From NCBI GenBank assembly GCA_016795505.1, contig JAEUHH010000064.1, positions 62,001 through 126,000 on the forward strand: a stretch of 64,000 bases of DNA, in the 5' to 3' direction. Each line of letters starts with the position of its first letter. The stretch's first letter is position 1. The notes below the pieces were generated by a model. It was not told the origin of the DNA, ran no database searches, and saw nothing but the letters and a program-made list of their open reading frames with translations. The DNA is from Verrucomicrobiales bacterium. GTDB lineage: Bacteria > Verrucomicrobiota > Verrucomicrobiia > Verrucomicrobiales > DEV007. Of this stretch, positions 1 through 9,218 are shown one piece after another. The position numbers and the translations under genes are program-made.

Positions 1-681
1 CGCCGCCAGCACCGCGTCGGCCTTTCCCGCGTCGAGCACCTCGACCAGGTGGTCCAGCGTGCCCGCCCCGCCGCTGGCAATCACCGGGATGCCCACCGCC
101 GAGCTGACCGCCGCCGTCAGGCCGATGTCGTAGCCGTCCTTGGTGCCGTCGGCATCCATACTGGTTAGCAAAATCTCGCCCGCCCCCAGCGCCTCGACCC
201 GCCGCGCCCACTCCACTGCATCGAGACCGGTCGGCGTGCGGCCGCCATGGGTGAACACTTCCCATCCCGTTCCGTCCGCCCGCCGCTTGGCATCGATCGC
301 CACCACGATGCACTGGCTGCCGAAGGCCTCAGCGCCTTCCGAAATCAACTCGGGCGTCTTCACTGCGGCGGTGTTGATTCCCACCTTGTCCGCGCCGGCC
401 AGCAGCATCTCGCGCATGTCATCCACCGTGCGGATGCCGCCGCCCACCGTCACGGGCATGAAACAGCGCTCCGCGGTGCGCCGCACCACGTCCACCATCG
501 TCTTGCGCCCGTCCGAGGAGGCGGTGATGTCGAGAAAGACCAGCTCGTCGGCGCCCTGGTTATTGTATTCCACGGCGCATTCCACCGGATCGCCCGCGTC
601 GCGGAGATCCACGAAGTTCGTGCCTTTCACGACCCGACCATCGGTCACATCGAGGCAGGGAATGATGCGTTTCGTCAACAT
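1..681 (-). CDS. hisF: Imidazole glycerol phosphate synthase subunit HisF (3' end beyond window)
   Basis: This is the cyclase subunit of histidine biosynthesis. With HisH it converts PRFAR and ammonia to IGP and AICAR in the cytoplasm. The protein begins [20 protein letters not shown], the usual HisF start with the catalytic Asp in CLDV. It continues through the (beta/alpha)8 barrel, including [24 protein letters not shown], a second catalytic Asp in the VVAIDAKR strand, [12 protein letters not shown] and [10 protein letters not shown]. The family is about 255 residues and 227 are visible, so roughly the last 25-30 residues lie beyond base 1. The ATG is at 681, and the next gene starts divergently about 155 bases away across an AT-rich gap. 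No other his gene is in the window. Confidence 0.97.
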   Translation of the reverse strand, partial: MLTKRIIPCLDVTDGRVVKGTNFVDLRDAGDPVECAVEYNNQGADELVFLDITASSDGRKTMVDVVRRTAERCFMPVTVGGGIRTVDDMREMLLAGADKVGINTAAVKTPELISEGAEAFGSQCIVVAIDAKRRADGTGWEVFTHGGRTPTGLDAVEWARRVEALGAGEILLTSMDADGTKDGYDIGLTAAVSSAVGIPVIASGGAGTLDHLVEVLDAGKADAVLAA

Positions 682-837
682 GGACGCCAGTTTAGCCCGT
701 TTTGCGGGCCGCGCCGGTGCAAAAACGCCCTCAAACTCAGTGAATTCCGAAATAAATTCATTAAGACAATTAAATTTTCTGGAATTTCTGATATTCATGT
801 GATACAAGGGCGTTGCTGGAGCAAATTTCCCTTTCCC

Positions 838-1353
838 ATGAAGACCTTGGCCCACTCTCTCGACGAAATGCTGCCCGAAAGCTACCGCGACGGTTCCTTC
901 GACTTGGTCGTGAGGGACGCCCACTCCGTGGCGATATACTGGGATCTGGCGCGCACCGCCGAGCCGCCGCACGACGGTTCCCGCCTCTGCCTGCGCTATA
1001 CGAATGCCGCCGGTGAGACCGACACGCTGATCCTCCATCACCAGGCTGGCCATGTCCTGGTGCCGCTCCACGGCGAAGGCCGTTGGTACAAGTTCACACT
1101 TGGCTGGCTCGACGCGGAAAAATTCCTCCGCATCGCCTCCGTCACCGCGGAACTGCCCCCGATCCGCCAATCCGGAGCCAGCCGGCCGGCCCTGCCTGCG
1201 AAGCAGCCGGCACCGTCCGCCGCCGCCGCCAAGCCGCAGAAGGCCGCCCATCACGCGCCCAGCAGCTCGAATTTCAACTACCGCGGCTCCGTTTTTCTCC
1301 CGCTCAGCATGCCGGTCGAGCGCCGGGGCTTCACGCCGCCGCCCTCCTACTGA
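838..1353 (+). CDS. DUF4912-like small protein with Pro/Ala-rich tail
   Basis: The protein has 171 residues. Residues about 15-110 resemble the DUF4912 family: an Arg-Asp pair before a hydrophobic strand ending in YWDL, then LRY, a WYKFTLGW block and a final Ser-rich strand. The family's role is unknown. Residues about 110-150 are Ala/Pro/Lys-rich linker and the C-terminus is probably disordered. There is no signal peptide or membrane segment, so it is likely cytoplasmic. The open frame extends upstream to 247, but that part lies antisense to hisF. The ATG at 838 gives a start in the AT-rich gap. It ends 34 bases before the recombinase gene and may be co-transcribed with it. The DUF4912 link is by eye. 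Confidence 0.65.
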   Translation: MKTLAHSLDEMLPESYRDGSFDLVVRDAHSVAIYWDLARTAEPPHDGSRLCLRYTNAAGETDTLILHHQAGHVLVPLHGEGRWYKFTLGWLDAEKFLRIASVTAELPPIRQSGASRPALPAKQPAPSAAAAKPQKAAHHAPSSSNFNYRGSVFLPLSMPVERRGFTPPPSY

Positions 1354-1387
1354 GCAGCCGGAGGAACGGGCCGCCTTTCCCATTTCC

Positions 1388-2329
1388 ATGGCCGCGACCC
1401 GTTCCGCAGCCCGCGGCGAATCCGCTGCGGAGGCCAAACCACCACTCGACGAGCGGGCCGAAGCCTTTCTCGAATACCTGTCGGTCGAGAAAAACGTCTC
1501 CCACCGGACGCTGGCAAACTACGCCCATGCCCTCGCCACCTGCCGGGCAGCTATGGGCACCGGGCGGGACTGGGCCGACCTCACCGCCGACGATTATCGG
1601 CGCTACCTGTTCGAGTGCATGAAGGCTCGGCGTGCCCGCTCCACGATCCGCCTGCACTTCGCCGCCCTGCGCAGCTTCTACAAATACCTCTGTCATCGCC
1701 AGGGGCTGAAAAACAATCCCCTCCACGACGTCCAGCTACCCAAGGCCGAGAAAAAGCTGCCCGTCGTCCTCACCGTCGCCCAGGTCGATACCCTGCTCGA
1801 ACTGCCGTTCAAGTGCGACCGGGAAAAGCAGGCCCCCGAGTGGATGCCCTATCGCGATGCCGCCATCCTGGAGTTGTTCTACAGCAGCGGCATGCGCCTG
1901 GCCGAGCTGGCCGCGCTCGACGTGAGCGACTTCGATTTTTTCAACGAGACCGTGCGCGTTTTCGGCAAAGGCTCAAAGGAGCGCATCTGTCCCATCGGCC
2001 GGCCCGCCGTCGAGGCCATCCACCGCTATCGGAATCAGGCCCGTGTGTTCGAAGGGCCGCTCTTTCTCAGCAAGCTCCGCCAGCGCCTCTCCACCCGCGG
2101 CATTGCCGATGTCATCCGCAAATACCACGAGCTGTCCGGCATCCCCGTGAATGTCAGCCCGCACAAGCTGCGCCACAGCTTTGCCACCCACCTGCTCGAC
2201 AACGGCGCCGATCTCCGCAGCGTCCAGACCCTGCTCGGCCACGCCAGCCTCTCGACCACCCAGATCTACACCCACGTCTCGATCGAGCGGATGAAAAAGG
2301 TCTACGACGAGGCCCATCCGCGGGCGTGA
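1388..2329 (+). CDS. xerC: Tyrosine recombinase of the XerC/XerD type
   Basis: This 313-residue site-specific recombinase probably resolves chromosome dimers at dif. The N-terminal SAM-like core-binding domain spans about residues 20-115 and the catalytic domain about 130-310. All catalytic residues are present with canonical spacing: R170 (SSGMRLAEL), K194 (FGKGSKER), H259 and R262 (HKLRHSF), H285 (LLGHASL) and the nucleophile Y294 (QIYTHVS). Spacing matches E. coli XerD (R to K 24, H to H 26, H to Y 9). ATG 1388 was chosen because upstream codons overlap the DUF4912 gene. No phage or integron genes flank it, so a housekeeping role is more likely than an integrase role. XerC versus XerD cannot be decided from sequence alone. 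Confidence 0.92.
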   Translation: MAATRSAARGESAAEAKPPLDERAEAFLEYLSVEKNVSHRTLANYAHALATCRAAMGTGRDWADLTADDYRRYLFECMKARRARSTIRLHFAALRSFYKYLCHRQGLKNNPLHDVQLPKAEKKLPVVLTVAQVDTLLELPFKCDREKQAPEWMPYRDAAILELFYSSGMRLAELAALDVSDFDFFNETVRVFGKGSKERICPIGRPAVEAIHRYRNQARVFEGPLFLSKLRQRLSTRGIADVIRKYHELSGIPVNVSPHKLRHSFATHLLDNGADLRSVQTLLGHASLSTTQIYTHVSIERMKKVYDEAHPRA

Positions 2330-2351
2330 GCCGGGGAAGGCTGGCTGCCCA

Positions 2352-3920
2352 TCACTCCTCGCCCCGGAATGCCTGCTCCACGCTGACCGATCCGACCGGT
2401 TCGCCGGCTTTGTTCCAAGTCAGGGTGGTCAGCGCCCGATAGTCCGGGCCGCCGCCGCGGAAATTGCCGTCGAGGTGCAGCACCAGTTCGCGGGGACTCT
2501 GCCACCACAGCGCCTTCTCGTACTGCTGATACCAGTTCGCTCCGGCATCAAGGGTCTCTTTCAGAAAGCCGTAGTCGATCTTCGGCAGCGGGCTCGATTC
2601 CCACGCTTTTCCGGCGAGCCGGTAGAGTCGGGTGCCGCCGACGCGGGGCGGTTCGTCGAGATACACTGCCACAGAGCGGCTGTCGGGATTCCACAGGCCG
2701 AAGACGCGGGTGTCGACCCCACCGTCGCCGCTGTCGAAATCGTAAATCACCGTGGGTTCCCCGCCGCCATCCGCCGCCGCGATCTCGACCCGTTGGAGAT
2801 ACTGCGGATGATAGAAAAGCTCCAGCTTCCACCGGCCGTCGGGCGAGAGGAAGGCGGTTTGGAAGCTTTCGTAGCTGTCCGGATCCGTCGGCGCGGGCTG
2901 GCGGGTGCGCAGCAGATAGGCCAGACGGACCGTCTCCTCGTCGTGAGCGAGATCGACCGGCGCGGCGCCCTCGGGAGCGAGCCGGGGGTCGTCCGTCAGT
3001 TCATCGATCCGCACGCACCGGTAGGCCCCATCGACGACGCGGTAAAGCCGGCGCCACTGGAATCCCGCGGGGCCTTCGTTGGACAACTCCAACTGGGGCC
3101 AGTCCGCATGGCTTTCCAGCGTCACCGGAGTTTGGGACGAATTTTCGGCCTCCAGGCGCTGGATCTGGCCTGTCTCGGTGTTTTTCACCGTGACCAGCCG
3201 CCGATTCGGCAGGTCGGCGTTCGGACTGGTCTGTTCCACGACAAAGGGATCGGGCGACTCCCGGGCGTAGGCCCAGGGCTCGGCCACCGGCAGACGCCGG
3301 CCGAGTTCGTAGCGGCCCGCTTTCGCGTTCCAGCTCACGATGCCCCGGGAGCGGCCTTCGGCGGTGCCTTCGCGATCGCCCTCGCCGACCACGTAGGCCT
3401 GATCAGAGAGAAAAATGACCCGCTGCGGGTCCAGCCAGCGTTCTGCCCGCAAGTCGCCCTGGATGCACTGGCCCAAGCCGACATTGTCGGAGAAACCCTG
3501 CGCCTTCTTGTCCGCGTAGAGGATTTCATCCGACCAGTCGCCCAGTTGCGAAATTCCCTCCACGTCGACGCGAACGAAGGCCTTGCCGTCCCAACGATAC
3601 AGGTAGGTATCGAGATGGCGGGTGCCGACGCGGGTGGTCAGCGCATAGGACAGCGAGTCGGGCGCCCACAGGATGGTCTCCTCGGGTCGGTAGGCATCGC
3701 CGAGCGGCTCCTTCGGGTCACTGACCAGCCGGCCGGTGGCGACCTCGATGATTCCGAAGGCAGGCCGTTTGCCCGCATCGACCTCTTCGCCGGAAAAGGC
3801 CTCGAAGGTAAAGCGGCCATCCGGAGAAAGCCAGGACAGATCGGTGACTTCAGCGTCCTGACCCAGGCTGATGCCGGCGGAGCAGAGGAGGGCAAACGGG
3901 AGTAAACAAGCTGACTTCAT
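2352..3920 (-). CDS. Exported propeller-like protein of unknown function
   Basis: This is a 522-residue protein with a Sec signal peptide (MKSACLLPFALLCSAGISLG, cleavage after about residue 20). The mature part has repeated blade-like elements with SPDGR or PDS at the turns (LSPDGRF, WAPDSLSY, LSPDGRWKLE, WNPDSRSVAV). This suggests a WD40/TolB-like beta-propeller acting in the periplasm. I do not recognise a specific family. The frame runs upstream to 3986, but ATG 3920 starts exactly at the signal peptide. It is convergent with the recombinase gene, with 22 bases between stops, and divergent from trpS across a gap holding a 22-nt repeat locus. Confidence 0.75.
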   Translation of the reverse strand: MKSACLLPFALLCSAGISLGQDAEVTDLSWLSPDGRFTFEAFSGEEVDAGKRPAFGIIEVATGRLVSDPKEPLGDAYRPEETILWAPDSLSYALTTRVGTRHLDTYLYRWDGKAFVRVDVEGISQLGDWSDEILYADKKAQGFSDNVGLGQCIQGDLRAERWLDPQRVIFLSDQAYVVGEGDREGTAEGRSRGIVSWNAKAGRYELGRRLPVAEPWAYARESPDPFVVEQTSPNADLPNRRLVTVKNTETGQIQRLEAENSSQTPVTLESHADWPQLELSNEGPAGFQWRRLYRVVDGAYRCVRIDELTDDPRLAPEGAAPVDLAHDEETVRLAYLLRTRQPAPTDPDSYESFQTAFLSPDGRWKLELFYHPQYLQRVEIAAADGGGEPTVIYDFDSGDGGVDTRVFGLWNPDSRSVAVYLDEPPRVGGTRLYRLAGKAWESSPLPKIDYGFLKETLDAGANWYQQYEKALWWQSPRELVLHLDGNFRGGGPDYRALTTLTWNKAGEPVGSVSVEQAFRGEE

Positions 3921-4061
3921 GGTGGGCAGTCGGACGGTCCGACGCGGGCGAGTATGCAGGAAAGGGCGATGCCGTGGCAATGGCAAAGCGGGCCGGAAAT
4001 TTTGAACCCCGGTGGATCGCTCCAGGCGGGCCGGTTTGCGATCATACCCGGTTGACTCTCC

Positions 4062-4110
4062 GATGAGACCCTCTTTGATTGGCGATTCAACCCTGTTCGA
4101 TCGAAAATCG
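4062..4110 (+). repeat. 22-nt lattice repeat, locus A (two units)
   Basis: There are two consecutive 22-nt units, 4062-4083 and 4084-4105, each opening with GAT and carrying a central ACCCTSTT. The second unit is closest to the window consensus. The locus lies between two divergent genes and ends 12 bases before the trpS start codon, so it would fall in the trpS leader if trpS has a promoter upstream of it. Confidence 0.85.
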
Positions 4111-4121
4111 TCTCTTTACCC

Positions 4122-5093
4122 ATGCGCATTCTTTCCGGCATCCAACCGAGTGGGCGGCTCCACATCGGCAATTATTTCGGCATGATGGAGCCTTCCATCC
4201 GGCTCCAGGAGCAGGGCGAGGCGTTTTATTTCATCGCCGACTACCACGCGCTGACGTCGATCCACGATCCCGCAGCGCTGCGGGGCCATGTGCGGGATCT
4301 GGCGATCGACTTCCTCGCCTGTGGCCTGGATCCGGAAAAGGCGACTTTCTGGCGCCAATCGGATGTGCCGGAGGTGACGGAGCTCACCTGGATCCTCAGT
4401 TGTGTGACGCCGATGGGCCTGCTGGAGCGCTGCGTCTCATACAAAGACAAAATCGCCCAGGGCATCTCGCCGTCACACGGGTTGTTCGCGTATCCGGTGC
4501 TCCAGGCAGCGGACATTCTGATTTTCGACTCGGACGTGGTGCCGGTGGGCAAGGACCAGAAACAGCATCTGGAGGTGACGCGGGATGTCGCGCAGAAGTT
4601 CAACGACCGCTACGGCGAGGGACTGCTGCGCATCCCGGAGCCGCGCATCCGCGAGGAGACGGCCGTGGTGCCCGGTCTGGACGGGCAGAAAATGAGCAAG
4701 AGCTACAACAACACGATCGAGATCTTCGAGGAGACGGAGAAAAAGCTGCGGAAAAAGATCATGGGCATCGTGACGGACTCGACGCCGGTGGAGGCGCCGA
4801 AGGACCCCGAGGGCAGCTATCTGGTGCAGCTTTTCTCGCTGTTCGCAGGCGCCGACGAGGTGGAGGCGATGAAAGCCAGCTACCGGGCCGGCGGGACCGG
4901 CTACGGGCACTACAAGCAGCAGCTTTTCGAGGCGGTGTGGGCGCATTTTGCCCCGATGCGGGAGCGGCGCGAGACCCTGGTGGCCGATCCGGCCTACGTG
5001 GACGGCGTGCTGGAGTCAGGGGCGCGGCGGGCGCGGGAGAAGGCCCGGGAGGTGCTCGACCGGGTGCGGGCGGCGACCGGCCTGGGCCGATGA
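4122..5093 (+). CDS. trpS: Tryptophanyl-tRNA synthetase
   Basis: This class I aminoacyl-tRNA synthetase charges tRNA-Trp. It has 323 residues, the usual bacterial size. The HIGH-type signature is HIGN at residues 14-17, following SGIQPSGRL. The KMSKS loop is at residues 190-194 (GQKMSKSYNN). Other landmarks are the DYHALTS segment and the AYPVLQAADIL helix that binds the tryptophan. The start codon lies 12 bases after a 22-nt repeat locus with no clear Shine-Dalgarno sequence. It is followed by a 125-base gap and the DUF1592 gene on the same strand. Confidence 0.97.
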   Translation: MRILSGIQPSGRLHIGNYFGMMEPSIRLQEQGEAFYFIADYHALTSIHDPAALRGHVRDLAIDFLACGLDPEKATFWRQSDVPEVTELTWILSCVTPMGLLERCVSYKDKIAQGISPSHGLFAYPVLQAADILIFDSDVVPVGKDQKQHLEVTRDVAQKFNDRYGEGLLRIPEPRIREETAVVPGLDGQKMSKSYNNTIEIFEETEKKLRKKIMGIVTDSTPVEAPKDPEGSYLVQLFSLFAGADEVEAMKASYRAGGTGYGHYKQQLFEAVWAHFAPMRERRETLVADPAYVDGVLESGARRAREKAREVLDRVRAATGLGR

Positions 5094-5218
5094 CAGGGCT
5101 CCGGACAGGTCAAAATCCGGTCCGTGGAGGGCAAGGAATGGCTGGCGCATCCCCTTTTCGCGTGAATTGTGGCGCGGTCTCCGTGAGGGACGCTGAAGGC
5201 GTAAGGATATCCAGAGGC

Positions 5219-7579
5219 ATGAGTGTATTTTCCAGAACGATGGCGGTGTGGCTGCTGGCGGCAGGCAGTGTGATGGCCGATCCGGCGGCGGTGATGAAAA
5301 CGTTCAACGAGCAGATCGAGCCGATCTTGGCCGACTATTGCTACGATTGTCACGGCGGCGGCTCGGACGAGGGCGACTTCGCCATGGACGACTACGACAA
5401 GCTGGAGGATCACCTGCAGGACCGCGAGCTGTGGTTTGGCGTCTGGGAGAGCGTCCGCGCCAGCCTGATGCCCCCGGCGAAAAAGGAAAAGCCGGGCGAT
5501 GCGGAGAAGGAAAAGCTGCTGTCTTGGATCGAGCGCGATGTTTTCAAGCTGGATCCGGAAAATCCCGATCCGGGCATCGTCACGGTGCGTCGTCTGAACC
5601 GGGAGGAATATCGGAATACGATCCAGGACCTGTTCGGGGTGAATTTCGACGTGACCGAGGCCTTCCCGGCCGACGACACGGGCTATGGCTTCGACACGAT
5701 CGGCGATGTGCTGAGCATTTCACCCCTGTTGATGGAAAAATACATCGAGGCGGCGGCCACGATCGTGGAAAAGGCGGTGCCGCCTGGCGGGCCGCAGATC
5801 CCGACGCAGTGGATCGGGCTGGAGGTCTTCAAGGACGCGAAGAACGACAAGCACAGCCTGAACTGGATGCCTTTCCAGAACGAGCGAACGCTGGCGGGCA
5901 AGCCGTGGATCAATCATGAGGGCGAGTATGAGATGCGGGTCGACTTTGCCGTGAAAGGCTCAATGGAAGCCACCTCCCACACGGCGACGCTGGCGGTGAT
6001 GGTCGGCGACCAGACCGTGGCCGAGCGCAAGCTGGGCTGGGACAACAGCGATTCGCTGAACCTGAAGGCCAAGGTCCGGCTGAAAAAGGGTCGCGAGCAG
6101 GAGATCCGCTTCGTGGTGAAACCGGGCGAGCCGCCACAGCAGGGGGAAAACTCCCTGGCCGTCCAGGTCCAGCGGATGACCTTTCGCGGGCCGCTCGACG
6201 GCAGCGTGAAGGAATATCCGTGGGAATTCCGCAACCTGTTCCCCGAAGGACCGCCGCCGGCTGACCCGAAGGAGCGCGATGGCTATCGCCGCGAGGTGCT
6301 GAAGCGGGTGGCGACGCGGGCTTTCCGGCGTCCGGTGGACGATGCCACGGTCGAGAAACTGGTCGGTCTGGCAAAGATGATGGAGGAGCAGCCCGGCAAG
6401 AGCTTCGAGCAAGGGATCGGCCATGCGCTCACGGCGATCCTGTCGAGCCCACGGTTCTTGTTCCGCGCGGAATTCCAGCCTGAGCCGAACAACCCGGCCA
6501 AGGTGGTGCCGATCGACGAGTTTGCTCTGGCGTCGCGGCTTTCCTATTTCCTGTGGACCTCGTGCCCGGACGATGAGCTGCTCCGGCTCGCCTCCGAGGG
6601 GCAGTTGCGGAAGCAGCTCCGAGCTCAGGTGGACCGCATGCTGGCGGACAAGAAGTCGGACCGGTTCATCCGGAACTTCGTGGGCCAGTGGCTCCAGGCC
6701 CGCGATGTGGAGACGGTGAACATCGATGCCCGCCGGGTGCTGGAGATCAAGGACTTCGAGGAATCGTTGCGCATTTTCAACGGCCAACTCCGCCAGTCGA
6801 TGCGACAGGAGACCGAGCTGTTTTTTGGTCATATTTTGAAGGAGAATCTGCCGGCGACCGAGTTGCTGACGGCCGATTTCACCTTCCTCAACGAGCGGCT
6901 CGCCCAGTGGTATGGCGTCGAGGGTGTGAAGGGCAACGACATGCGCAAGGTCGTGCTGCCGCCGGACTCCAAGCGTGGCGGGTTGCTCACCCAGGCGACC
7001 TTTCTCATCGTCACGTCGAATCCCACGCGGACCTCGCCGGTGAAACGCGGATTGTTCGTGCTGGAAAACCTCCTCGCCACGCCCGCGCCTCCCGCCGTGC
7101 CCGATGTGCCGCCGCTGGAGGCGTCCCAGAAGGGAAAAAATCAGGATCTGCCGTTGCGTGAGATCCTGAAAATACACAGCGAGGACGCGCTTTGTGCCTC
7201 GTGCCATGAGCGGATGGACCCGATCGGGCTGGCTTTGGAGAATTTCACTGCGGCGGGCAGTTGGCGCGATCTCTATCGCGGTAAGCCGATCGATGCCAGT
7301 GGTCAGCTCGTCACTGGGGAGACATTCAAGGACGCCCAGGAACTGTCCAAAATCCTCGCCGAGAAGCGGTTCCACGATTTCCACCGGGCGCTGGCGGAGA
7401 AACTGCTCACCTATTCGATCGGCCGCGGGGTCGAGTTTTACGATGCTCCGAGCATCGACCGCATCGTGAAGCACATGGAAAGCCACGGCAGCACCCTGCG
7501 TGAACTGCTTTACGGCATCATCGAAAGCGCCCCTTTCCAGAAACGCCGGGGCGATGGAGACTTGTTTGCGGACCGCTGA
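5219..7579 (+). CDS. Exported c-type cytochrome DUF1592/DUF1588 protein (PSD family)
   Basis: This 786-residue protein belongs to the family that is highly expanded in Planctomycetes and Verrucomicrobia. A signal peptide (residues 1-20) precedes a heme-binding CYDCH at 41-45 in the planctomycete cytochrome C domain. The order that follows fits DUF1587 (RRLNREEYRNTIQDLFGV), a beta-rich middle, DUF1595 (ATRAFRRPVDD), DUF1592 (FALASRLSYFLWTSCPDDEL), DUF1588 with a second heme-type motif CASCH at 659-663 (ERMDPIGLALE), and DUF1585 at the end. It probably transfers electrons in the periplasm; substrate unknown. ATG 5219 is set by the signal peptide, although the frame is open further upstream through trpS. 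The next gene is its usual partner, DUF1552. Confidence 0.93.
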   Translation: MSVFSRTMAVWLLAAGSVMADPAAVMKTFNEQIEPILADYCYDCHGGGSDEGDFAMDDYDKLEDHLQDRELWFGVWESVRASLMPPAKKEKPGDAEKEKLLSWIERDVFKLDPENPDPGIVTVRRLNREEYRNTIQDLFGVNFDVTEAFPADDTGYGFDTIGDVLSISPLLMEKYIEAAATIVEKAVPPGGPQIPTQWIGLEVFKDAKNDKHSLNWMPFQNERTLAGKPWINHEGEYEMRVDFAVKGSMEATSHTATLAVMVGDQTVAERKLGWDNSDSLNLKAKVRLKKGREQEIRFVVKPGEPPQQGENSLAVQVQRMTFRGPLDGSVKEYPWEFRNLFPEGPPPADPKERDGYRREVLKRVATRAFRRPVDDATVEKLVGLAKMMEEQPGKSFEQGIGHALTAILSSPRFLFRAEFQPEPNNPAKVVPIDEFALASRLSYFLWTSCPDDELLRLASEGQLRKQLRAQVDRMLADKKSDRFIRNFVGQWLQARDVETVNIDARRVLEIKDFEESLRIFNGQLRQSMRQETELFFGHILKENLPATELLTADFTFLNERLAQWYGVEGVKGNDMRKVVLPPDSKRGGLLTQATFLIVTSNPTRTSPVKRGLFVLENLLATPAPPAVPDVPPLEASQKGKNQDLPLREILKIHSEDALCASCHERMDPIGLALENFTAAGSWRDLYRGKPIDASGQLVTGETFKDAQELSKILAEKRFHDFHRALAEKLLTYSIGRGVEFYDAPSIDRIVKHMESHGSTLRELLYGIIESAPFQKRRGDGDLFADR

Positions 7580-7639
7580 AATACCGTCTTCGCCGAATAA
7601 AACCGGGCCGATTTCCCGTCACAACCACCGACTTTTGCC

Positions 7640-9022
7640 ATGAACAACCTCAATCACCTCCACCGCCGCCAGTTCCTGCGTGGCATCGGCGCGGGCATCG
7701 CCCTACCGGCCCTGCATTCGCTCATCCCGAGCCGGGTTTTTGCCGAAGCCGCCAAGGCCGCCGAAGCGGGCAAAGCCGGCCTGACCGCGTCCGGGATGCC
7801 GCTGCGCATGGCTTTCCTCTACCATCCGAACGGGGTGAACGTGGACAAGTGGGCCCCGAAGGGCAGCGGCAAGGAATACCAGTTCAACGAGACGCAGCAG
7901 CCCTACGCGAAGTTCAAGAACGACTTCCAGATCATCTCCGGCATGGAGCACCAGAACGGCACCGCCGGCAAGGACGGCGGCGGCGACCACGCCCGGGCGA
8001 ATGCGACCTTCCTCACTGGCATGCGGCCATTCAAGACCGCCGGGGCGGATATCAAGCTGGGTGTGTCGGTCGATCAGGTGGCGGCGCGCGTCATCGGCGA
8101 CCAGACGCGATTCGCCTCGCTGGAGCTGTCCTGCGACGGTGTCCGCAAGAGCGGCGTGTGCGATTCCGGCTATTCCTGCGCCTACCAGTTCAATCTCTCG
8201 TGGCGTTCCGACACCACGCCGATGACCCCCGAGTCGAATCCCCGGCTCGTCTTCGAGCGGCTCTTCGGCAGTGGCTCGAAGGAGGAGCGCGTCCGCGGCT
8301 ATCAGATGCGGCAGGCGCAGCAACGGTCGATCCTTGATTTCGTCATGGAGGACGCCCGGGCCCTCGAGAAGACGCTCGGCAACAACGACCGGATGAAACT
8401 CGACGAGTATCTCACCGGTGTCCGTGAGATCGAGGAGCGCATCGAGAAGGCGGAGCGTTTCGGCCCGCCCGCGGACCCGGGTCGTCCCGCGCCCGACGGC
8501 GTGCCGGAGAGCTACGAGGAGCACATCCGCCTGATGATGGACATGATGGTGCTGGCTTTCGAGACCGACACCACCCGCATTTCGACCTTCCTGCTCGCCC
8601 ACGACGGCAGCAACAGGAGCTTCAAGGAGATCGGCGTGCCGGATGGTCACCACAGCATCTCGCACCATCAGAAAAAGGCCGAAAATCTCGATAAACTGGC
8701 CAAGATCGACCTGTTCTACTCGCGGCAGTTCGCCTATTTCCTCGAAAAACTGACTGAGAAGAAGGATGCAGACGGCAAGTCGCTGCTGCACAACTCCATG
8801 ATCGTCTGGGGTGGCGGTCTCGCCGATCCGGATCGTCACAGCCACACCAATCTCCCCATCGTGTTCGCCGGACATGGTGGCGGCGGTCGTTTCCAGCACG
8901 GTCGTCACCTCGAACTCGGCTCCAACACGCCGATGAGCAATCTCTACCTGACCATGCTCGACTCGATGGGCGTGAAGGAGCAGACCTTCGGCGACGCCAC
9001 CGGCCGACTGTCGCAGGTCTGA
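7640..9022 (+). CDS. Tat-exported DUF1552 protein
   Basis: This 460-residue DUF1552 protein has a twin-arginine signal at its start (HRRQFLRGIGAGIALPAL). It should therefore be folded before export. Family landmarks include FLYHPNGVNVDKW, SGMEHQNG, GDHARANATFLTG, SVDQVAA, SLELSCDG, the conserved STFLLAHDGSNRSF and GHHSISHH blocks, and LPIVFAGHGGG near the C-terminus. The fold is related to alkaline-phosphatase-like DUF1501 proteins. It lies 60 bases after the DUF1592 cytochrome on the same strand, the arrangement in which these families are commonly found. This suggests one periplasmic redox or hydrolytic unit. The substrate cannot be read from sequence. Confidence 0.92.
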   Translation: MNNLNHLHRRQFLRGIGAGIALPALHSLIPSRVFAEAAKAAEAGKAGLTASGMPLRMAFLYHPNGVNVDKWAPKGSGKEYQFNETQQPYAKFKNDFQIISGMEHQNGTAGKDGGGDHARANATFLTGMRPFKTAGADIKLGVSVDQVAARVIGDQTRFASLELSCDGVRKSGVCDSGYSCAYQFNLSWRSDTTPMTPESNPRLVFERLFGSGSKEERVRGYQMRQAQQRSILDFVMEDARALEKTLGNNDRMKLDEYLTGVREIEERIEKAERFGPPADPGRPAPDGVPESYEEHIRLMMDMMVLAFETDTTRISTFLLAHDGSNRSFKEIGVPDGHHSISHHQKKAENLDKLAKIDLFYSRQFAYFLEKLTEKKDADGKSLLHNSMIVWGGGLADPDRHSHTNLPIVFAGHGGGGRFQHGRHLELGSNTPMSNLYLTMLDSMGVKEQTFGDATGRLSQV

Positions 9023-9218
9023 GCGGTTGCGCTTTTACGGCAAAGCCGGGAAATCGGATCTGGCAAGGGCGATGGCCCGATGCTGTAGAGGCTTCTTCGT
9101 GGTCGCCTTTCTGGGTGCCGTTCATTGACGAGATGCACGGGCATTGACGTTCAGTCGCGGCCGCGTCCTGATCGAGACTCGGCGACAGTGGCTTTTCAGA
9201 AAGCCGTCAATCAACCCC

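Noticed and set aside
4079-5218. Long open frame upstream of the DUF1592 gene
   Set aside because: It overlaps trpS in another frame and shows no family sequence; the signal peptide at 5219 marks the true start.
5960-7486. 508-codon frame opposite the DUF1592 gene
   Set aside because: Antisense shadow of a gene with clear domain signatures.
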